Shown piece by piece: positions 27,581-36,372 of a stretch of DNA of 64,000 nt. Numbering within the stretch: position 1 is the first letter of the stretch; each line of letters begins with the position of its first letter. Location of the stretch: the NCBI RefSeq assembly GCF_016598475.1, contig NZ_JAEMUX010000002.1:1-64000 (forward strand), read 5' to 3'. The position numbers were made by a program, and so were the translations under genes. The DNA is from Streptomyces adelaidensis. Lineage in GTDB: Bacteria > Actinomycetota > Actinomycetes > Streptomycetales > Streptomycetaceae. Below the pieces are notes generated by a model. The model saw only the letters and a program-made list of their open reading frames with translations. It did no database searches and was not told the DNA's origin.

Positions 27581-28899
27581 TGAGCTGGGGGGAGGGCGGG
27601 CAGGGCCAGGGGTACGGCCAGGGGTACGGCCAGGGTCAGGGGTACGAGTACGGCTACGAGCAACAGCCGTACTACGGCTCCCCGCAGTACCCGTACCTTC
27701 AGCAGCCGCACGTGCAACAGCCGTATACGCAACAGCAGTACACGGACGTGCAGTACGCGCCGGAGGACCCGGTAGAGGAGACGGCTCAAATACCGGTGAC
27801 GAAGGCGGAGTCGCCGGCGCTCGGTGCGCAGACGCCCGAGACCCAACCGGAGCAAGGTCCGACCCACCCGCAGCGGGACCGCTACTTCGACGCCCTGCGG
27901 GCCGTCGCCCTCGTCCGCGTCGTCACGTACCACACCTTCGGCTGGGCCTGGGCGGGGATGGTGTTCCCCTCGATGGGGGTCATGTTCGCCCTGGCCGGCA
28001 CGCTCATGGCGAAGTCCCTGGAGCGCCCGCCGGTGAAGGTGATCAGGAGCCGCGTCAGGCGCCTCCTGCCCCCCTTCTGGTTCTGGGGCTTCTTCGTGGT
28101 CGTCGCCATGCTGGTCCACGACTGGATGCCCGGTTGGCAGATCGTCTACTGGGTCGTCCCGCTGGGCGACCCGCCGGGCAACGCCTGGGGCGAGCAGGCC
28201 TGGGAGATCCTCTGGTACCTGCGCACCTACCTCTGGTTCGTCCTGCTCTCGCCGGTCCTGCTGAAGGTGTTCCGGCTGGCCCCGGTGCCGGTCCTGGTCG
28301 CCTCCCTCGCCCCCGTCCTGGCCTTCCACTTCCTCTGGGAACCGCCGGACGACCGCTTCGGCAACGCCCTCACCGACCTGGCCACCTTCCTCTTCTGCTG
28401 GCTCCTCGGCTTCGCCCACCGCGACGGGGTTCTGGCCCGGCTGAAGCCGTTCGCCGTCACCGCGCTCTCCCTCGCGGCGATCGCGTACGGCGGCTGGTAC
28501 GCCTTCACCCACCAGGCCGAGACCGGCTCGTACGACCTGGACGACATCCCGCTCGCACAGGCGTTCTGGTCGGCGGGCTTCGTGACGCTGCTGATGTACG
28601 CGAAGGAACACTTCAGGATCGACTTCGCGTGGCTCGCCCGCTTCCCGCGGCTCGACCGGCTGGTGACGATTTTCAACGCGCGGGCCGTGACCCTCTACCT
28701 CTGGCACGAGATAGCGCTGATCCTCGCCGTTCCGCTGATCGACCAGTTCTGGAACGTGCCCGCCTTCGAGAAGTACCTGCCGCTGGAGAGCCAGTGGTTC
28801 ATGTTCGGCATCGGCTGGCTGCTGATCGGCGTCTTCGTCCTGCTGTGCGGCTGGGTGGAGGACGTGGCGGGGAAGAAGAAGCCGAGGCTGCTGCCGTGA
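27580..28899 (+). CDS. membrane acyltransferase (acyltransferase 3-like) with Gln/Tyr-rich N-terminus
   Basis: A 439-residue protein whose ATG overlaps the TGA of the upstream gene (TGATG). Residues 1-70 are a low-complexity Gly/Gln/Tyr/Pro segment. The rest has about ten membrane helices in the pattern of acyltransferase 3 proteins: [26 protein letters not shown] with the conserved Arg and His, then [13 protein letters not shown], and YLWHE late in the protein. Such enzymes O-acylate exported polysaccharides, so it probably decorates the polymer made by the upstream fusion. Confidence 0.85.
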   Translation: MSWGEGGQGQGYGQGYGQGQGYEYGYEQQPYYGSPQYPYLQQPHVQQPYTQQQYTDVQYAPEDPVEETAQIPVTKAESPALGAQTPETQPEQGPTHPQRDRYFDALRAVALVRVVTYHTFGWAWAGMVFPSMGVMFALAGTLMAKSLERPPVKVIRSRVRRLLPPFWFWGFFVVVAMLVHDWMPGWQIVYWVVPLGDPPGNAWGEQAWEILWYLRTYLWFVLLSPVLLKVFRLAPVPVLVASLAPVLAFHFLWEPPDDRFGNALTDLATFLFCWLLGFAHRDGVLARLKPFAVTALSLAAIAYGGWYAFTHQAETGSYDLDDIPLAQAFWSAGFVTLLMYAKEHFRIDFAWLARFPRLDRLVTIFNARAVTLYLWHEIALILAVPLIDQFWNVPAFEKYLPLESQWFMFGIGWLLIGVFVLLCGWVEDVAGKKKPRLLP

Positions 28900-28942
28900 G
28901 CGGGTACGGCCGGGCGCCGCGTGTGCGTCCGGCCCGTACTGC

Positions 28943-28948
28943 CACAAT
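28943..28948 (+). promoter_or_regulatory. menG: -10 box of a leaderless menG promoter
   Basis: CACAAT ends six bases before the GTG at 28955, and there is no Shine-Dalgarno sequence. Confidence 0.4.
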
Positions 28949-28954
28949 GGGCCC

Positions 28955-29653
28955 GTGACCCGCGCATCCCTGGACAAGCAGCCGCACGAAGTCGCCTCGA
29001 TGTTCGACCGAGTGGCGAAACGGTACGACCTGACCAACGACGTGCTGTCCCTCGGACAGGACCGGCGCTGGCGCAAGGAGGTCGCGCGGGCGGTGGAGGC
29101 CCGCCCCGCGCAGAAGGTCCTGGACCTGGCGGCCGGTACGGGCACCTCCTCACTGCCCTTCGCGCAGACCGGCGCCTACGTCGTCCCGTGCGACTTCTCC
29201 CTCGGCATGCTCCAGGTCGGCAAGGAGCGCACCCCCTGGCTGCCGTTCACCGCGGGCGACGCGACGAAGCTGCCGTTCAAGGACGACACGTTCGACGCGG
29301 TGACCATCTCCTTCGGCCTCAGGAACGTGCAGGACACGGACACCGCGCTGCGGGAGCTGTACCGGGTGACCAAGCCCGGCGGCCGGGTCGTGATCTGCGA
29401 GTTCTCCCACCCCACATGGACGCCGTTCCGGACCGTCTACACCGAGTACCTGATGCGCGCGCTGCCGCCGGTCGCCCGCGCGGTGTCGTCCAACCCCGAC
29501 GCGTACGTCTACCTCGCCGAGTCCATCCGCGCCTGGCCCGACCAGGCCGGCCTCGCCGAGCGCCTGCGGAAGGCCGGCTGGGACAAGGTCGCGTGGCGGA
29601 ACCTCTCGGGCGGGATCGTCGCGCTGCACCGGGGGTTCAAGGCCGACTCCTAG
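28955..29653 (+). CDS. menG: demethylmenaquinone methyltransferase
   Basis: A 232-residue SAM-dependent methyltransferase of the UbiE/MenG family that adds the ring methyl group in the last step of menaquinone synthesis. Family marks are [28 protein letters not shown] (residues 13-40), the SAM-binding DLAAGTGT (57-64), ISFGLRNV (about 110-117) and the FSHPTW segment. The gene is complete and probably transcribed alone from a leaderless promoter. Confidence 0.95.
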   Translation: MTRASLDKQPHEVASMFDRVAKRYDLTNDVLSLGQDRRWRKEVARAVEARPAQKVLDLAAGTGTSSLPFAQTGAYVVPCDFSLGMLQVGKERTPWLPFTAGDATKLPFKDDTFDAVTISFGLRNVQDTDTALRELYRVTKPGGRVVICEFSHPTWTPFRTVYTEYLMRALPPVARAVSSNPDAYVYLAESIRAWPDQAGLAERLRKAGWDKVAWRNLSGGIVALHRGFKADS

Positions 29654-29694
29654 GCCGCGGGTTCACTCGTAGGAGGGGTGCCCATAAGGGAGCC

Positions 29695-29718
29695 CTGTTG
29701 ACGGGAACCGGTCAACAG
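29695..29718. terminator. hairpin after menG
   Basis: CTGTTGAC and GTCAACAG form a perfect 8-bp stem with an 8-nt loop, followed by AAAA. It lies 41 bases after the menG stop. A role as an operator for the next gene is also possible. Confidence 0.5.
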
Positions 29719-29820
29719 AAAACTACCGTCCGTTGATACGTCAGCACGCAGCGGTCGGCAGCCGTGCGCGTCTGACCACGACTCATCACGGCACGAGTTT
29801 TCTGGATGACGGAGCGTTCC

Positions 29821-31662
29821 ATGACGTCCTACTGCCCGCACTGCGCAACACCAGGTCCCGACGAGGCACGCTTCTGCATGAAGTGCGGGCGGGAACGCGT
29901 ACCGGCACAGACAGCGGCCGGGGGAGCGGGGGCACCCCCGGCTCCGCTCGTTCCGCCCACATCGCTACCGGCCCCGCCGCCCCCACCCCCGCCTCCGTCG
30001 ATGGCTCCCTCGATGGCTCCACCCCTCGGCCCGCCACCCCCGCCTCCCGCGTACGCCCCCGTCCCCGCCCGTCCCTCACCCGTGGGCGCCTTCCTCGGCC
30101 GGGCCTTCCGGGGCGACTGGGGCGGCTCCGCGCCGGCCGCGCTCTGGCCGATCGGGCTGCTCTTCGCCGCCGCCGTCGCCCTGGCCGTCCCGTCGTACGA
30201 CCAGGGAGAGGAGGACTTCGTCGGCTTCGGTGACCGGCTGGGTCTCGCCCTCGCCGCCCTCCTCCAGGGCCTCGGCGGCGGCTTCGAGGTCTCGCAGGCG
30301 GCCGGCGGTGACTACTCCGACGACTTCCAGAGCGCCGAGGGCGCCTTCACCCTGAGCCTGGTCCCGCTCACGGTGACCGCCCTGTTCCTCGGGGCGCTCT
30401 TCATCGGCGTACGACAGCTCCGCGCCCGGCTGGTGACGAGCGGCGCGTACGGCACGTACGGCGGTGGCGCCGGCCGTACCGCCGGGCTCGAAGCGGCCGT
30501 ACGGGTCACGCTGCTGGTGACGGTCGCCGTCCTGCTGCTGGCGCTGTTCGCGCAGCCCGATATCGCGCTCGCCGAGGTCTCGACGTCGCCCTGGCTCGCG
30601 GCGCTGGGCGCGTTGCTGCTCACGGCCGCCGTCTCGGGCGCCCTGCTGCAACGCGACGACCTGGCCGCCCGGCTGGCCGCCCGCCCCGGCCCGCGAACCC
30701 TGTTCCGGGCGACCGGAACGGCCGTACGGGCCATGGCGATCGTCCTGGTCCTCTGCTCGGTCGTCACGTTCGTCGTCCTCGCGGCGAACAACGAGTGGCG
30801 GGCCGAGTGGGACGAGGACCTCAACCCGCTCCTGCTCGTTCTGCTCGTCCTGCCCAACCTCGCCGTCACCTTCCTCGGCATGTCCTGGGGCGCGTCCGTC
30901 CAGGGCGAGGCGGGCGGTTCGCGGTACGGGGACGACACGTCGTACGGGAACGACTCCTCGGGCGACTACGGACTCGGCGAATCCAACCCGTACGGCGGCG
31001 GCGGTTACGAGCGCGAGGCGTTCGGGCTCTCCGAACTGGGTGACGCCGTCAACTCCTGGGCCGTCGTGGGGGCGTTGGCGCTCGGCGTGGTCTGCGCCCT
31101 GACCCTCGGCGTCCTCGCGGCCCGCCGCTCCTCGGGCCGGGGCGAGCAACTCCTCGCCGCGGGCGTCTTCTTCGGCCTCTTCCTGCTCCTCGCCGGTATC
31201 AGCGGTGTGAGCATGGAGGCCTCCGGCTCCGCCGCGACCGACATCGGCGGCGCGTTCTCCGCCGCAGGCCGGCTCGGACTCGGCCTCGACATCCCCGAGT
31301 TCCTCCTCTTCAGCCTCCTCTGGATCTTCGGAGCGGCCTTCCTCGCGCCCTACCTGGTCCAGATGGCGGGAGCCCGCACCGCCGTCATCCCGCCCCCGAT
31401 GCCCGCGATGCCGAGCGGCGGCCCGGCACCGGCGTACGGATTCCCGCCGCAGACCTCATCGTTCCCGATGCCCCAGCCCTCGACGCCGACCCCCACACCG
31501 GTCCCACACGAGCCCCCGCTCTACGAACTCGCCCACCAACTGCCCCCCACCACCACCCCTCCCAACCCCCGCGGCCGGGCCCTCGTCTGGATCACCACCA
31601 TCGCGGCGGCGTTCGTGATCGGAGGCGGCGCGGCAGTGGCGATCCTGCTGATCCAGAAGTAG
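29821..31662 (+). CDS. zinc-ribbon multi-spanning membrane protein
   Basis: A 613-residue protein. An N-terminal zinc ribbon has C5, C8, C19 and C22 (YCPHC and FCMKCG). A Pro/Ala/Met-rich linker follows, then about ten membrane helices with Gly/Tyr/Asp-rich loops and a last helix at the very C-terminus. The function is unknown. ATG at 29821 is chosen over 29806 because GGAG lies seven bases ahead. It resembles uncharacterised streptomycete zinc-ribbon membrane proteins. Confidence 0.8.
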   Translation: MTSYCPHCATPGPDEARFCMKCGRERVPAQTAAGGAGAPPAPLVPPTSLPAPPPPPPPPSMAPSMAPPLGPPPPPPAYAPVPARPSPVGAFLGRAFRGDWGGSAPAALWPIGLLFAAAVALAVPSYDQGEEDFVGFGDRLGLALAALLQGLGGGFEVSQAAGGDYSDDFQSAEGAFTLSLVPLTVTALFLGALFIGVRQLRARLVTSGAYGTYGGGAGRTAGLEAAVRVTLLVTVAVLLLALFAQPDIALAEVSTSPWLAALGALLLTAAVSGALLQRDDLAARLAARPGPRTLFRATGTAVRAMAIVLVLCSVVTFVVLAANNEWRAEWDEDLNPLLLVLLVLPNLAVTFLGMSWGASVQGEAGGSRYGDDTSYGNDSSGDYGLGESNPYGGGGYEREAFGLSELGDAVNSWAVVGALALGVVCALTLGVLAARRSSGRGEQLLAAGVFFGLFLLLAGISGVSMEASGSAATDIGGAFSAAGRLGLGLDIPEFLLFSLLWIFGAAFLAPYLVQMAGARTAVIPPPMPAMPSGGPAPAYGFPPQTSSFPMPQPSTPTPTPVPHEPPLYELAHQLPPTTTPPNPRGRALVWITTIAAAFVIGGGAAVAILLIQK

Positions 31663-31702
31663 GGGACGCCTGGCAACGAGAGGTGGCCGCCCGCGTCCCT
31701 AA

Positions 31703-31735
31703 AGGGGCGCGGGGAACTGCGCGATCAGCCACGAA
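31703..31735 (+). repeat. intergenic GC-rich repeat
   Basis: AGGGGCGCGGGGAACTGCGC followed by GATCAGCCACG, inside the first 123-bp unit. Confidence 0.7.
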
Positions 31736-31826
31736 TCACCCGCGGCCTGCGACGCTCCGGCGAACCCACCCCAGACGCAGCACCACCCTCCGCTGACAGC
31801 GAGAGGTGGCCGCCCGCGTCCTAAAT

Positions 31827-31859
31827 AGGGGCGCGGGGAACGGCGCGACCAGCCACGAA
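31827..31859 (+). repeat. intergenic GC-rich repeat
   Basis: TAGGGGCGCGGGGAACGGCG followed by CGACCAGCCACG, inside the second 123-bp unit. Confidence 0.7.
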
Positions 31860-31918
31860 CGCCCCGCGGCCTGCGACGCTCCCGAGAACCCACCCCGGAC
31901 CCGGCGCCACCCTCCGCC

Positions 31919-32245
31919 CTACCGGCGAACCGGAAACGGATCCCCCGGCTCATCCAACGCCCTGCGCAAACCGGGCGGTTGCGGTCCGCCCCGCCGAGGC
32001 TCCCGCACGCCCCCACCCTCGTCGCCCAACTCGAACCACACGGTCACCGCGGCCCCACGCGGCACCTCGACTCCTGGCGGCGGGTACTGCCGTACGACGT
32101 AGTCCACGACGGTGAGATGGAAGTCGGGCCGGTCGGGCGCGGCGAGGGTGACCCCGCCCGCCTCGGCCGTCTCGCGCGCGTCCACGGCCATCAGCCCGAC
32201 GAGCCGTGGCACACGCACTTCGAATGACTTGGGTGTTACGCGCAC
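31919..32245 (-). CDS. small PASTA-domain protein
   Basis: A 108-residue protein with one PASTA-like domain: VRVPRLVGLMAVDARETAEAGGVTL at residues 10-34 and YPPPGVEVPRGAAVTVWFE at about 54-72. PASTA domains usually sit outside the cell on kinases or penicillin-binding proteins and bind cell-wall fragments, but this protein has no signal peptide or membrane helix. A charged Pro/Arg-rich tail follows. GTG at 32245 has GGGGGTGA upstream. Its function is unknown. Confidence 0.65.
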   Translation of the reverse strand: MRVTPKSFEVRVPRLVGLMAVDARETAEAGGVTLAAPDRPDFHLTVVDYVVRQYPPPGVEVPRGAAVTVWFELGDEGGGVREPRRGGPQPPGLRRALDEPGDPFPVRR

Positions 32246-32399
32246 AGATGTTCACCCCCAGCGGTACCGGCAGGGTAACCGTCGAGCGGCCCCTCCCGGA
32301 AGCACTGAGTGGCGATCTGCGGCAAATAGCTACTGTGCGTTACCGATTGGCGGTCGGTGAAGCTCGTTCACCGTCACCGCACCGATCACCGGCCCGGCG

Positions 32400-32906
32400 T
32401 CACAGCGCCAGCCGGTAGCAGTGCCCCAGCTGTTGCGAGACCGGTGTCGTGTACTTCTCCGCCAGCTCCATGCCCAGCCGCCGGGTGACGGCGATCGACC
32501 GTTCGTTGCGGGCGTCGACCATGGCGACGACGCCGCTGATACCGGCCGCCCGCACCCGTTCCAGGGTCAGCAGCGCGGCCGCGGTCACATACCCCTTGCC
32601 CCAGTGGTCGCGGGCGAGCCGCCAGCCGATCTCGATCTCGCCGGTCGGGCCCCACTCCCGGGGCCACGGCTGGGCCCCGGTGAATCCGATGGCCCGGCCC
32701 TCCTCGTCGAGCATGGTCCACAGACAGAACCCGTGCTCGGCGTCGTGGCGGCGCTGGCGGGCGGTGAGCTCCTCGTAGACGGACAGCTCGGCGGAGCTGC
32801 CGCCGTGGAACTCCATGACGTCGGGATCGTCGAAGATCCGGTGCCAGGCGATGGCGTCCTCGTCGGTGGGGACGCGCAGCCGTACGTCGGGCAGAGCTCT
32901 GTTCAC
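32400..32906 (-). CDS. GNAT family N-acetyltransferase (RimJ/RimL-like)
   Basis: A 168-residue acetyltransferase. It has the features of the RimJ/RimL ribosomal-protein-acetylase-like branch: LRVPTDEDA at the start, IGWRLARDHWGKGYVTAA with the acetyl-CoA loop at about residues 93-110, and the VDARNERSIAVTRRLGM end motif. The substrate cannot be told. It is divergent from the flavoprotein gene at 33060. Confidence 0.85.
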   Translation of the reverse strand: MNRALPDVRLRVPTDEDAIAWHRIFDDPDVMEFHGGSSAELSVYEELTARQRRHDAEHGFCLWTMLDEEGRAIGFTGAQPWPREWGPTGEIEIGWRLARDHWGKGYVTAAALLTLERVRAAGISGVVAMVDARNERSIAVTRRLGMELAEKYTTPVSQQLGHCYRLAL

Positions 32907-32943
32907 AGGGGCAGCCCTTCAGCCGGTGATCGGTACCGCTGAA

Positions 32944-32949
32944 TAGACT
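32944..32949 (+). promoter_or_regulatory. -10 box upstream of the geranylgeranyl-reductase-like gene
   Basis: TAGACT could serve the gene at 33060, leaving a leader of about 100 nt that contains the CTTGGGGAG ribosome-binding region. Confidence 0.35.
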
Positions 32950-33059
32950 GCCCATGTCCGGCGCCTGTCGGCACATGTTTTCTGGTCTTCCGGTACTGGT
33001 GTTCCAGCGACCGGTCTTCCAGCGTTCCTTCCACGTCTACTTCTTGGGGAGTACCCGTC

Positions 33060-34352
33060 GTGACCGAGCCCCAGCCCCTTACCGAACACACCGCCGATGT
33101 GATCGTCGTCGGGGCCGGGCCAGCCGGTTCCACCACCGCGTACTACCTGGCGAAGGCCGGGCTCGACGTGCTGCTCCTGGAGAAGACCAGCTTCCCGAGG
33201 GAGAAGGTCTGCGGCGACGGCCTCACGCCCCGCGCCACCAAGCAGCTCGTGTCGATGGGCATCGACATCTCGGAGGAGGCCGGCTGGCTCCGCAACAAGG
33301 GCCTGCGGATCATCGGTGGTGGCGTCCGACTCCAGCTCGACTGGCCGGATCTCGCCTCCTACCCGGACTACGGACTCGTCCGCAAGCGCGACGACTTCGA
33401 CGAGCAGCTCGCCCGCCAGGCCCAGAAGGCGGGCGCCCGGCTGCACGAGCGCTGCAACGTGGGCGCGCCGATCATCGACGACCGCACGGGCCGTATCACC
33501 GGTGTCCACGCCAAGCTCGGCGACGAGAAGCGGGAAGTCACCTTCCACGCCCCGCTGGTCGTGGCGGCCGACGGCAACTCCACCCGCCTCTCCCTGGCGA
33601 TGGGCCTGCACCGCCGCGAGGACCGCCCGATGGGCGTCGCCGTCCGCACGTACTTCACCTCCCCGCGCCACGACGACGACTACCTGGAGTCCTGGCTGGA
33701 ACTGTGGGACAAGCGCGGACCGGGCGAGGACCGCCTCCTCCCCGGCTACGGCTGGATCTTCGGCATGGGCGACGGCACGTCCAACGTCGGCCTGGGCGTC
33801 CTCAACACCTCCGCTGCCTTCAAGGAGCTGGACTGGCGCGACGTCCTGAAGGCCTGGTGCGCCTCCATGCCCGAGGAGTGGGGCTACACCCCGGAGAACA
33901 TGACGGGCCCCATCCGCGGCGCCGCCCTCCCCATGGCCTTCAACCGCCAGCCCCACTACACCAAGGGCCTGCTGCTCGTCGGCGACGCCGGCGGCATGGT
34001 GAACCCCTTCAACGGCGAGGGCATCGCCTACGCCATGGAGTCCGGCCAGATCGCCGCCGACGTCATCGTCCAGGCCCACGCCCGCGCCACCCCCGGCCAG
34101 CGCGAACTCGCCCTCCAGCGCTACCCCCAGGTCCTCAAGGACACCTTCGGCGGCTACTACACGATGGGCCGCGCCTTCGTGAAGCTCATCGGCAACCCGA
34201 AGGTCATGAAGCTCGCCACGCAGCGGGGTCTCACGCACCCGCTCCTGATGAAGTTCACCCTGAAGATGCTGGCCAACCTCACCGACCCGACCGGCGGCGA
34301 CGCGATGGACCGCATCATCAACGGGCTGTCGAAGGTGGCGCCGAAGGCGTAG
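33060..34352 (+). CDS. geranylgeranyl reductase family flavoprotein (MenJ-like)
   Basis: A 430-residue FAD enzyme of the group that saturates isoprenoid chains. The dinucleotide fold GAGPAG lies at residues 18-23, followed by a family-typical VCGDGLTPRA (50-59), and GDAGGMVNPFNGEGIAYAMESG (about 307-328) binds FAD. Position between menG and the nuo operon, together with the partly saturated menaquinones of streptomycetes, suggests reduction of the menaquinone side chain as done by mycobacterial MenJ. That role is inference. GTG at 33060 has GGGGAG about 9 bases upstream. Confidence 0.85.
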   Translation: MTEPQPLTEHTADVIVVGAGPAGSTTAYYLAKAGLDVLLLEKTSFPREKVCGDGLTPRATKQLVSMGIDISEEAGWLRNKGLRIIGGGVRLQLDWPDLASYPDYGLVRKRDDFDEQLARQAQKAGARLHERCNVGAPIIDDRTGRITGVHAKLGDEKREVTFHAPLVVAADGNSTRLSLAMGLHRREDRPMGVAVRTYFTSPRHDDDYLESWLELWDKRGPGEDRLLPGYGWIFGMGDGTSNVGLGVLNTSAAFKELDWRDVLKAWCASMPEEWGYTPENMTGPIRGAALPMAFNRQPHYTKGLLLVGDAGGMVNPFNGEGIAYAMESGQIAADVIVQAHARATPGQRELALQRYPQVLKDTFGGYYTMGRAFVKLIGNPKVMKLATQRGLTHPLLMKFTLKMLANLTDPTGGDAMDRIINGLSKVAPKA

Positions 34353-34428
34353 TCCGGTGTGAGGGTGCTGTGCGCGACCGGGACATCACCTTCCGTCCCG
34401 TCGCGCACCTCCCTACTCTCCGGTGCCC

Positions 34429-36267
34429 ATGACCTCGAATGACATGGGCTCGCCCCAAGAGCCGTGCCAGGAGCACACCGACCACACCCGCAGACGCTTC
34501 CTCGCGACCGCCGGCGCCGCGACCGCCGTCGGCCTCTCCTTAGGAACCCGGGCGTCCGCGCACGCCTCTTCCGCCGCCGGAGGCAACCGCGTCGCCGTCC
34601 TCGGCGGCGGCGTCTCCGGCCTCAGCGCCGCCCACGAACTCGCCGAACGCGGCTACGCCGTCACCGTGTACGAGTTCTACGACGTCCTCGGCGGCAAGGC
34701 CCGCTCGATGGACGTCCCCGGCACGGGCGAGGGCGGCCGCGAGCCGCTCCCCGCCGAACACGGCTTCCGCTTCTTCCCCGGCTTCTACCGGAACCTGCCG
34801 GACACGATGCGCCGCATCCCCTTCCCCGGCAACGCCGACGGCGTCCGCGGCAATCTCCGCAGCGGCAGCGAGGCCCTCTTCGCCCGCGCGGACGGCCGCC
34901 CCGACCTGCACTTCCCGCTCCGCCGCGCCACCACCCCACCCGCCCCCGGCGACCTCACGCCCTCCTGGATCCGCGACCAGATCCTCTCCGCCCTCGACCT
35001 CGGCACCCGCCTCCCCGCCCACGAGATCGCCTACTTCGCGAACCGTCTCCTGGTCCACCTCACCAGCTGCGACGCCCGCCGCGAGGACCAGTGGGAGAAG
35101 ACCAGCTGGTGGGAGTTCATCCGGGCCGGGCGGATGAGCGAGGAGTACCGCACCCTCCTCGGCATCGGCCAGACCCGCAACCTCGTCGCCACCCGCGCGG
35201 AAGTGGCCTCCACCCGAACCGTGGGCCGCGTCATCATCGAGGCCCTCCTCCTGTGGGGCGTCCTCGGCCGGGGCATGGACGGCCCCGACGCCGACATCGA
35301 CCGCGTCCTCAACGCCCCCACCAGCGAGGCGTGGATCGACCCCTGGGTCACCCACCTCCGCTCACTGGACGTCGAGTTCGTCACCGGCACCCAGGTACGA
35401 GAGGTCATGTACGAGTCCGGCCGCGTCACCGGCGTACGGGTCTGCGCGCCCGACGGCACCGACGTACGCACCGTCACGGCCGACCACTATGTCTGCGCGC
35501 TGCCCGTCGAACACGCCCGCACCACCTGGGGCCCCGCGCTGCGCGCGGCCGACCCGCAGTTCGCCAGGTGCGACGCGCTGGAGACGGACTGGATGGTCGG
35601 CGTCATGTTCTATCTGCGCACCCCGACCCCCGTCGTGCGCGGCCACATCAACTGCCTCGACTCGCCCTGGTCGATCACCGCCGTCGGCCAGGCCCAGTTC
35701 TGGGACGTACGGGACTTTCCGGCCGACTACGGCGACGGGCGCGCCCGTGACTGCCTCTCGGCGATCATCTCGGAGTGGGACAAACCGGGGATTCTGTACG
35801 GGAAGACGGCCCGGGAGTGCACGCGCGAGGAGGTCGTCGCCGAGTGCTGGGCCCAGCTCAAGGACGCCCTCAACGACTCGGGGAAGACCACGCTGACCGA
35901 CGACGACCGTCTCGGCTGGTTCATGGACCCGGCGGTGACCGGCCTCGGCGGCCCCGATCCGCGGAACCGTGAACAGCTCCTCATCCACCCGACGGGCACG
36001 CTGTACAACCGCCCCACGGCCCGTACGGCGGTGACGAACTTCTTCCTCGCGGGCGACTACGTCCGTACCGATGTGGACCTGGCGTCGATGGAGGGCGCCA
36101 ACGAGTCCGCGCGGCTGGCCGTCAACGCGCTGCTCGACGCGGACGATTCGGACGCCGAGCGCTGTGCGGTCCAGGAGCTGTACCGGCCCCCGGAGCTGGA
36201 ACCCCTCAAACGGATCGACGAGACCCGCCACCGGCTCGGCCTGCCCAACACCTTCGATCTGGGCTGA
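34429..36267 (+). CDS. Tat-exported FAD-dependent oxidoreductase with a TTA codon
   Basis: A 612-residue flavoprotein of the phytoene-desaturase/amine-oxidase fold. Residues 1-46 form a twin-arginine signal (RRRFLATAG at 21-29, hydrophobic core, RASAHA end). The FAD fold GGGVSGLSAAHELAERG is at 59-75, then GGKARSM and AEHGFRFFPGFY. The C-terminal FAD motif FFLAGDYVRTDVDLASMEGANES is complete. Leu38, in the signal peptide, is encoded by TTA (34540-34542), the only TTA codon found in the window, so translation should need the bldA tRNA. Substrate unknown; carotenoid or sterol-like desaturation is possible. ATG 34429 is preferred; GTG 34423 is an alternative. TACTCT at 34414 is a -10 candidate. 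Confidence 0.8.
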   Translation: MTSNDMGSPQEPCQEHTDHTRRRFLATAGAATAVGLSLGTRASAHASSAAGGNRVAVLGGGVSGLSAAHELAERGYAVTVYEFYDVLGGKARSMDVPGTGEGGREPLPAEHGFRFFPGFYRNLPDTMRRIPFPGNADGVRGNLRSGSEALFARADGRPDLHFPLRRATTPPAPGDLTPSWIRDQILSALDLGTRLPAHEIAYFANRLLVHLTSCDARREDQWEKTSWWEFIRAGRMSEEYRTLLGIGQTRNLVATRAEVASTRTVGRVIIEALLLWGVLGRGMDGPDADIDRVLNAPTSEAWIDPWVTHLRSLDVEFVTGTQVREVMYESGRVTGVRVCAPDGTDVRTVTADHYVCALPVEHARTTWGPALRAADPQFARCDALETDWMVGVMFYLRTPTPVVRGHINCLDSPWSITAVGQAQFWDVRDFPADYGDGRARDCLSAIISEWDKPGILYGKTARECTREEVVAECWAQLKDALNDSGKTTLTDDDRLGWFMDPAVTGLGGPDPRNREQLLIHPTGTLYNRPTARTAVTNFFLAGDYVRTDVDLASMEGANESARLAVNALLDADDSDAERCAVQELYRPPELEPLKRIDETRHRLGLPNTFDLG

Positions 36268-36310
36268 GAGCGCCCTGTGGCCCCCTTGTGGGCCTGTGCG
36301 CGGGCAGCGC

Positions 36311-36347
36311 GGAGGGCCGCTGCCCCCGACAGGGAGAGCGGCCCTCC
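36311..36347. terminator. bidirectional terminator
   Basis: GGAGGGCCGCT and AGCGGCCCTCC form a perfect 11-bp stem with a 15-nt loop, between the convergent flavoprotein and NlpC/P60 genes. Confidence 0.7.
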
Positions 36348-36372
36348 GAAAGCGCCTGTGCGACCGCGGGGG

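Larger units (their letters stand above)
31663..31918. other. repeat-filled intergenic region
   Basis: The space between the zinc-ribbon gene and the PASTA gene has no reading frame worth calling. It consists almost fully of two copies of a 123-bp unit, each containing the GC-rich intergenic repeat. Confidence 0.6.
31678..31922 (+). repeat. imperfect tandem duplication, two 123-bp units
   Basis: Units begin at 31678 and 31801 with GAGAGGTGGCCGCCCGCGTC. Each contains GGGGCGCGGGGAAC, then CGATCAGCCACGAA or CGACCAGCCACGAA, CGCGGCCTGCGACGCTCC and ACCCACCCC. They differ by scattered substitutions and small indels, so the duplication is not recent. Confidence 0.75.

Noticed and set aside
32954..33060. 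Alternative ATG 32954 upstream of the geranylgeranyl-reductase-like gene
   Set aside because: It is in a different frame from the flavoprotein and its translation is out-of-frame Arg-rich sequence.
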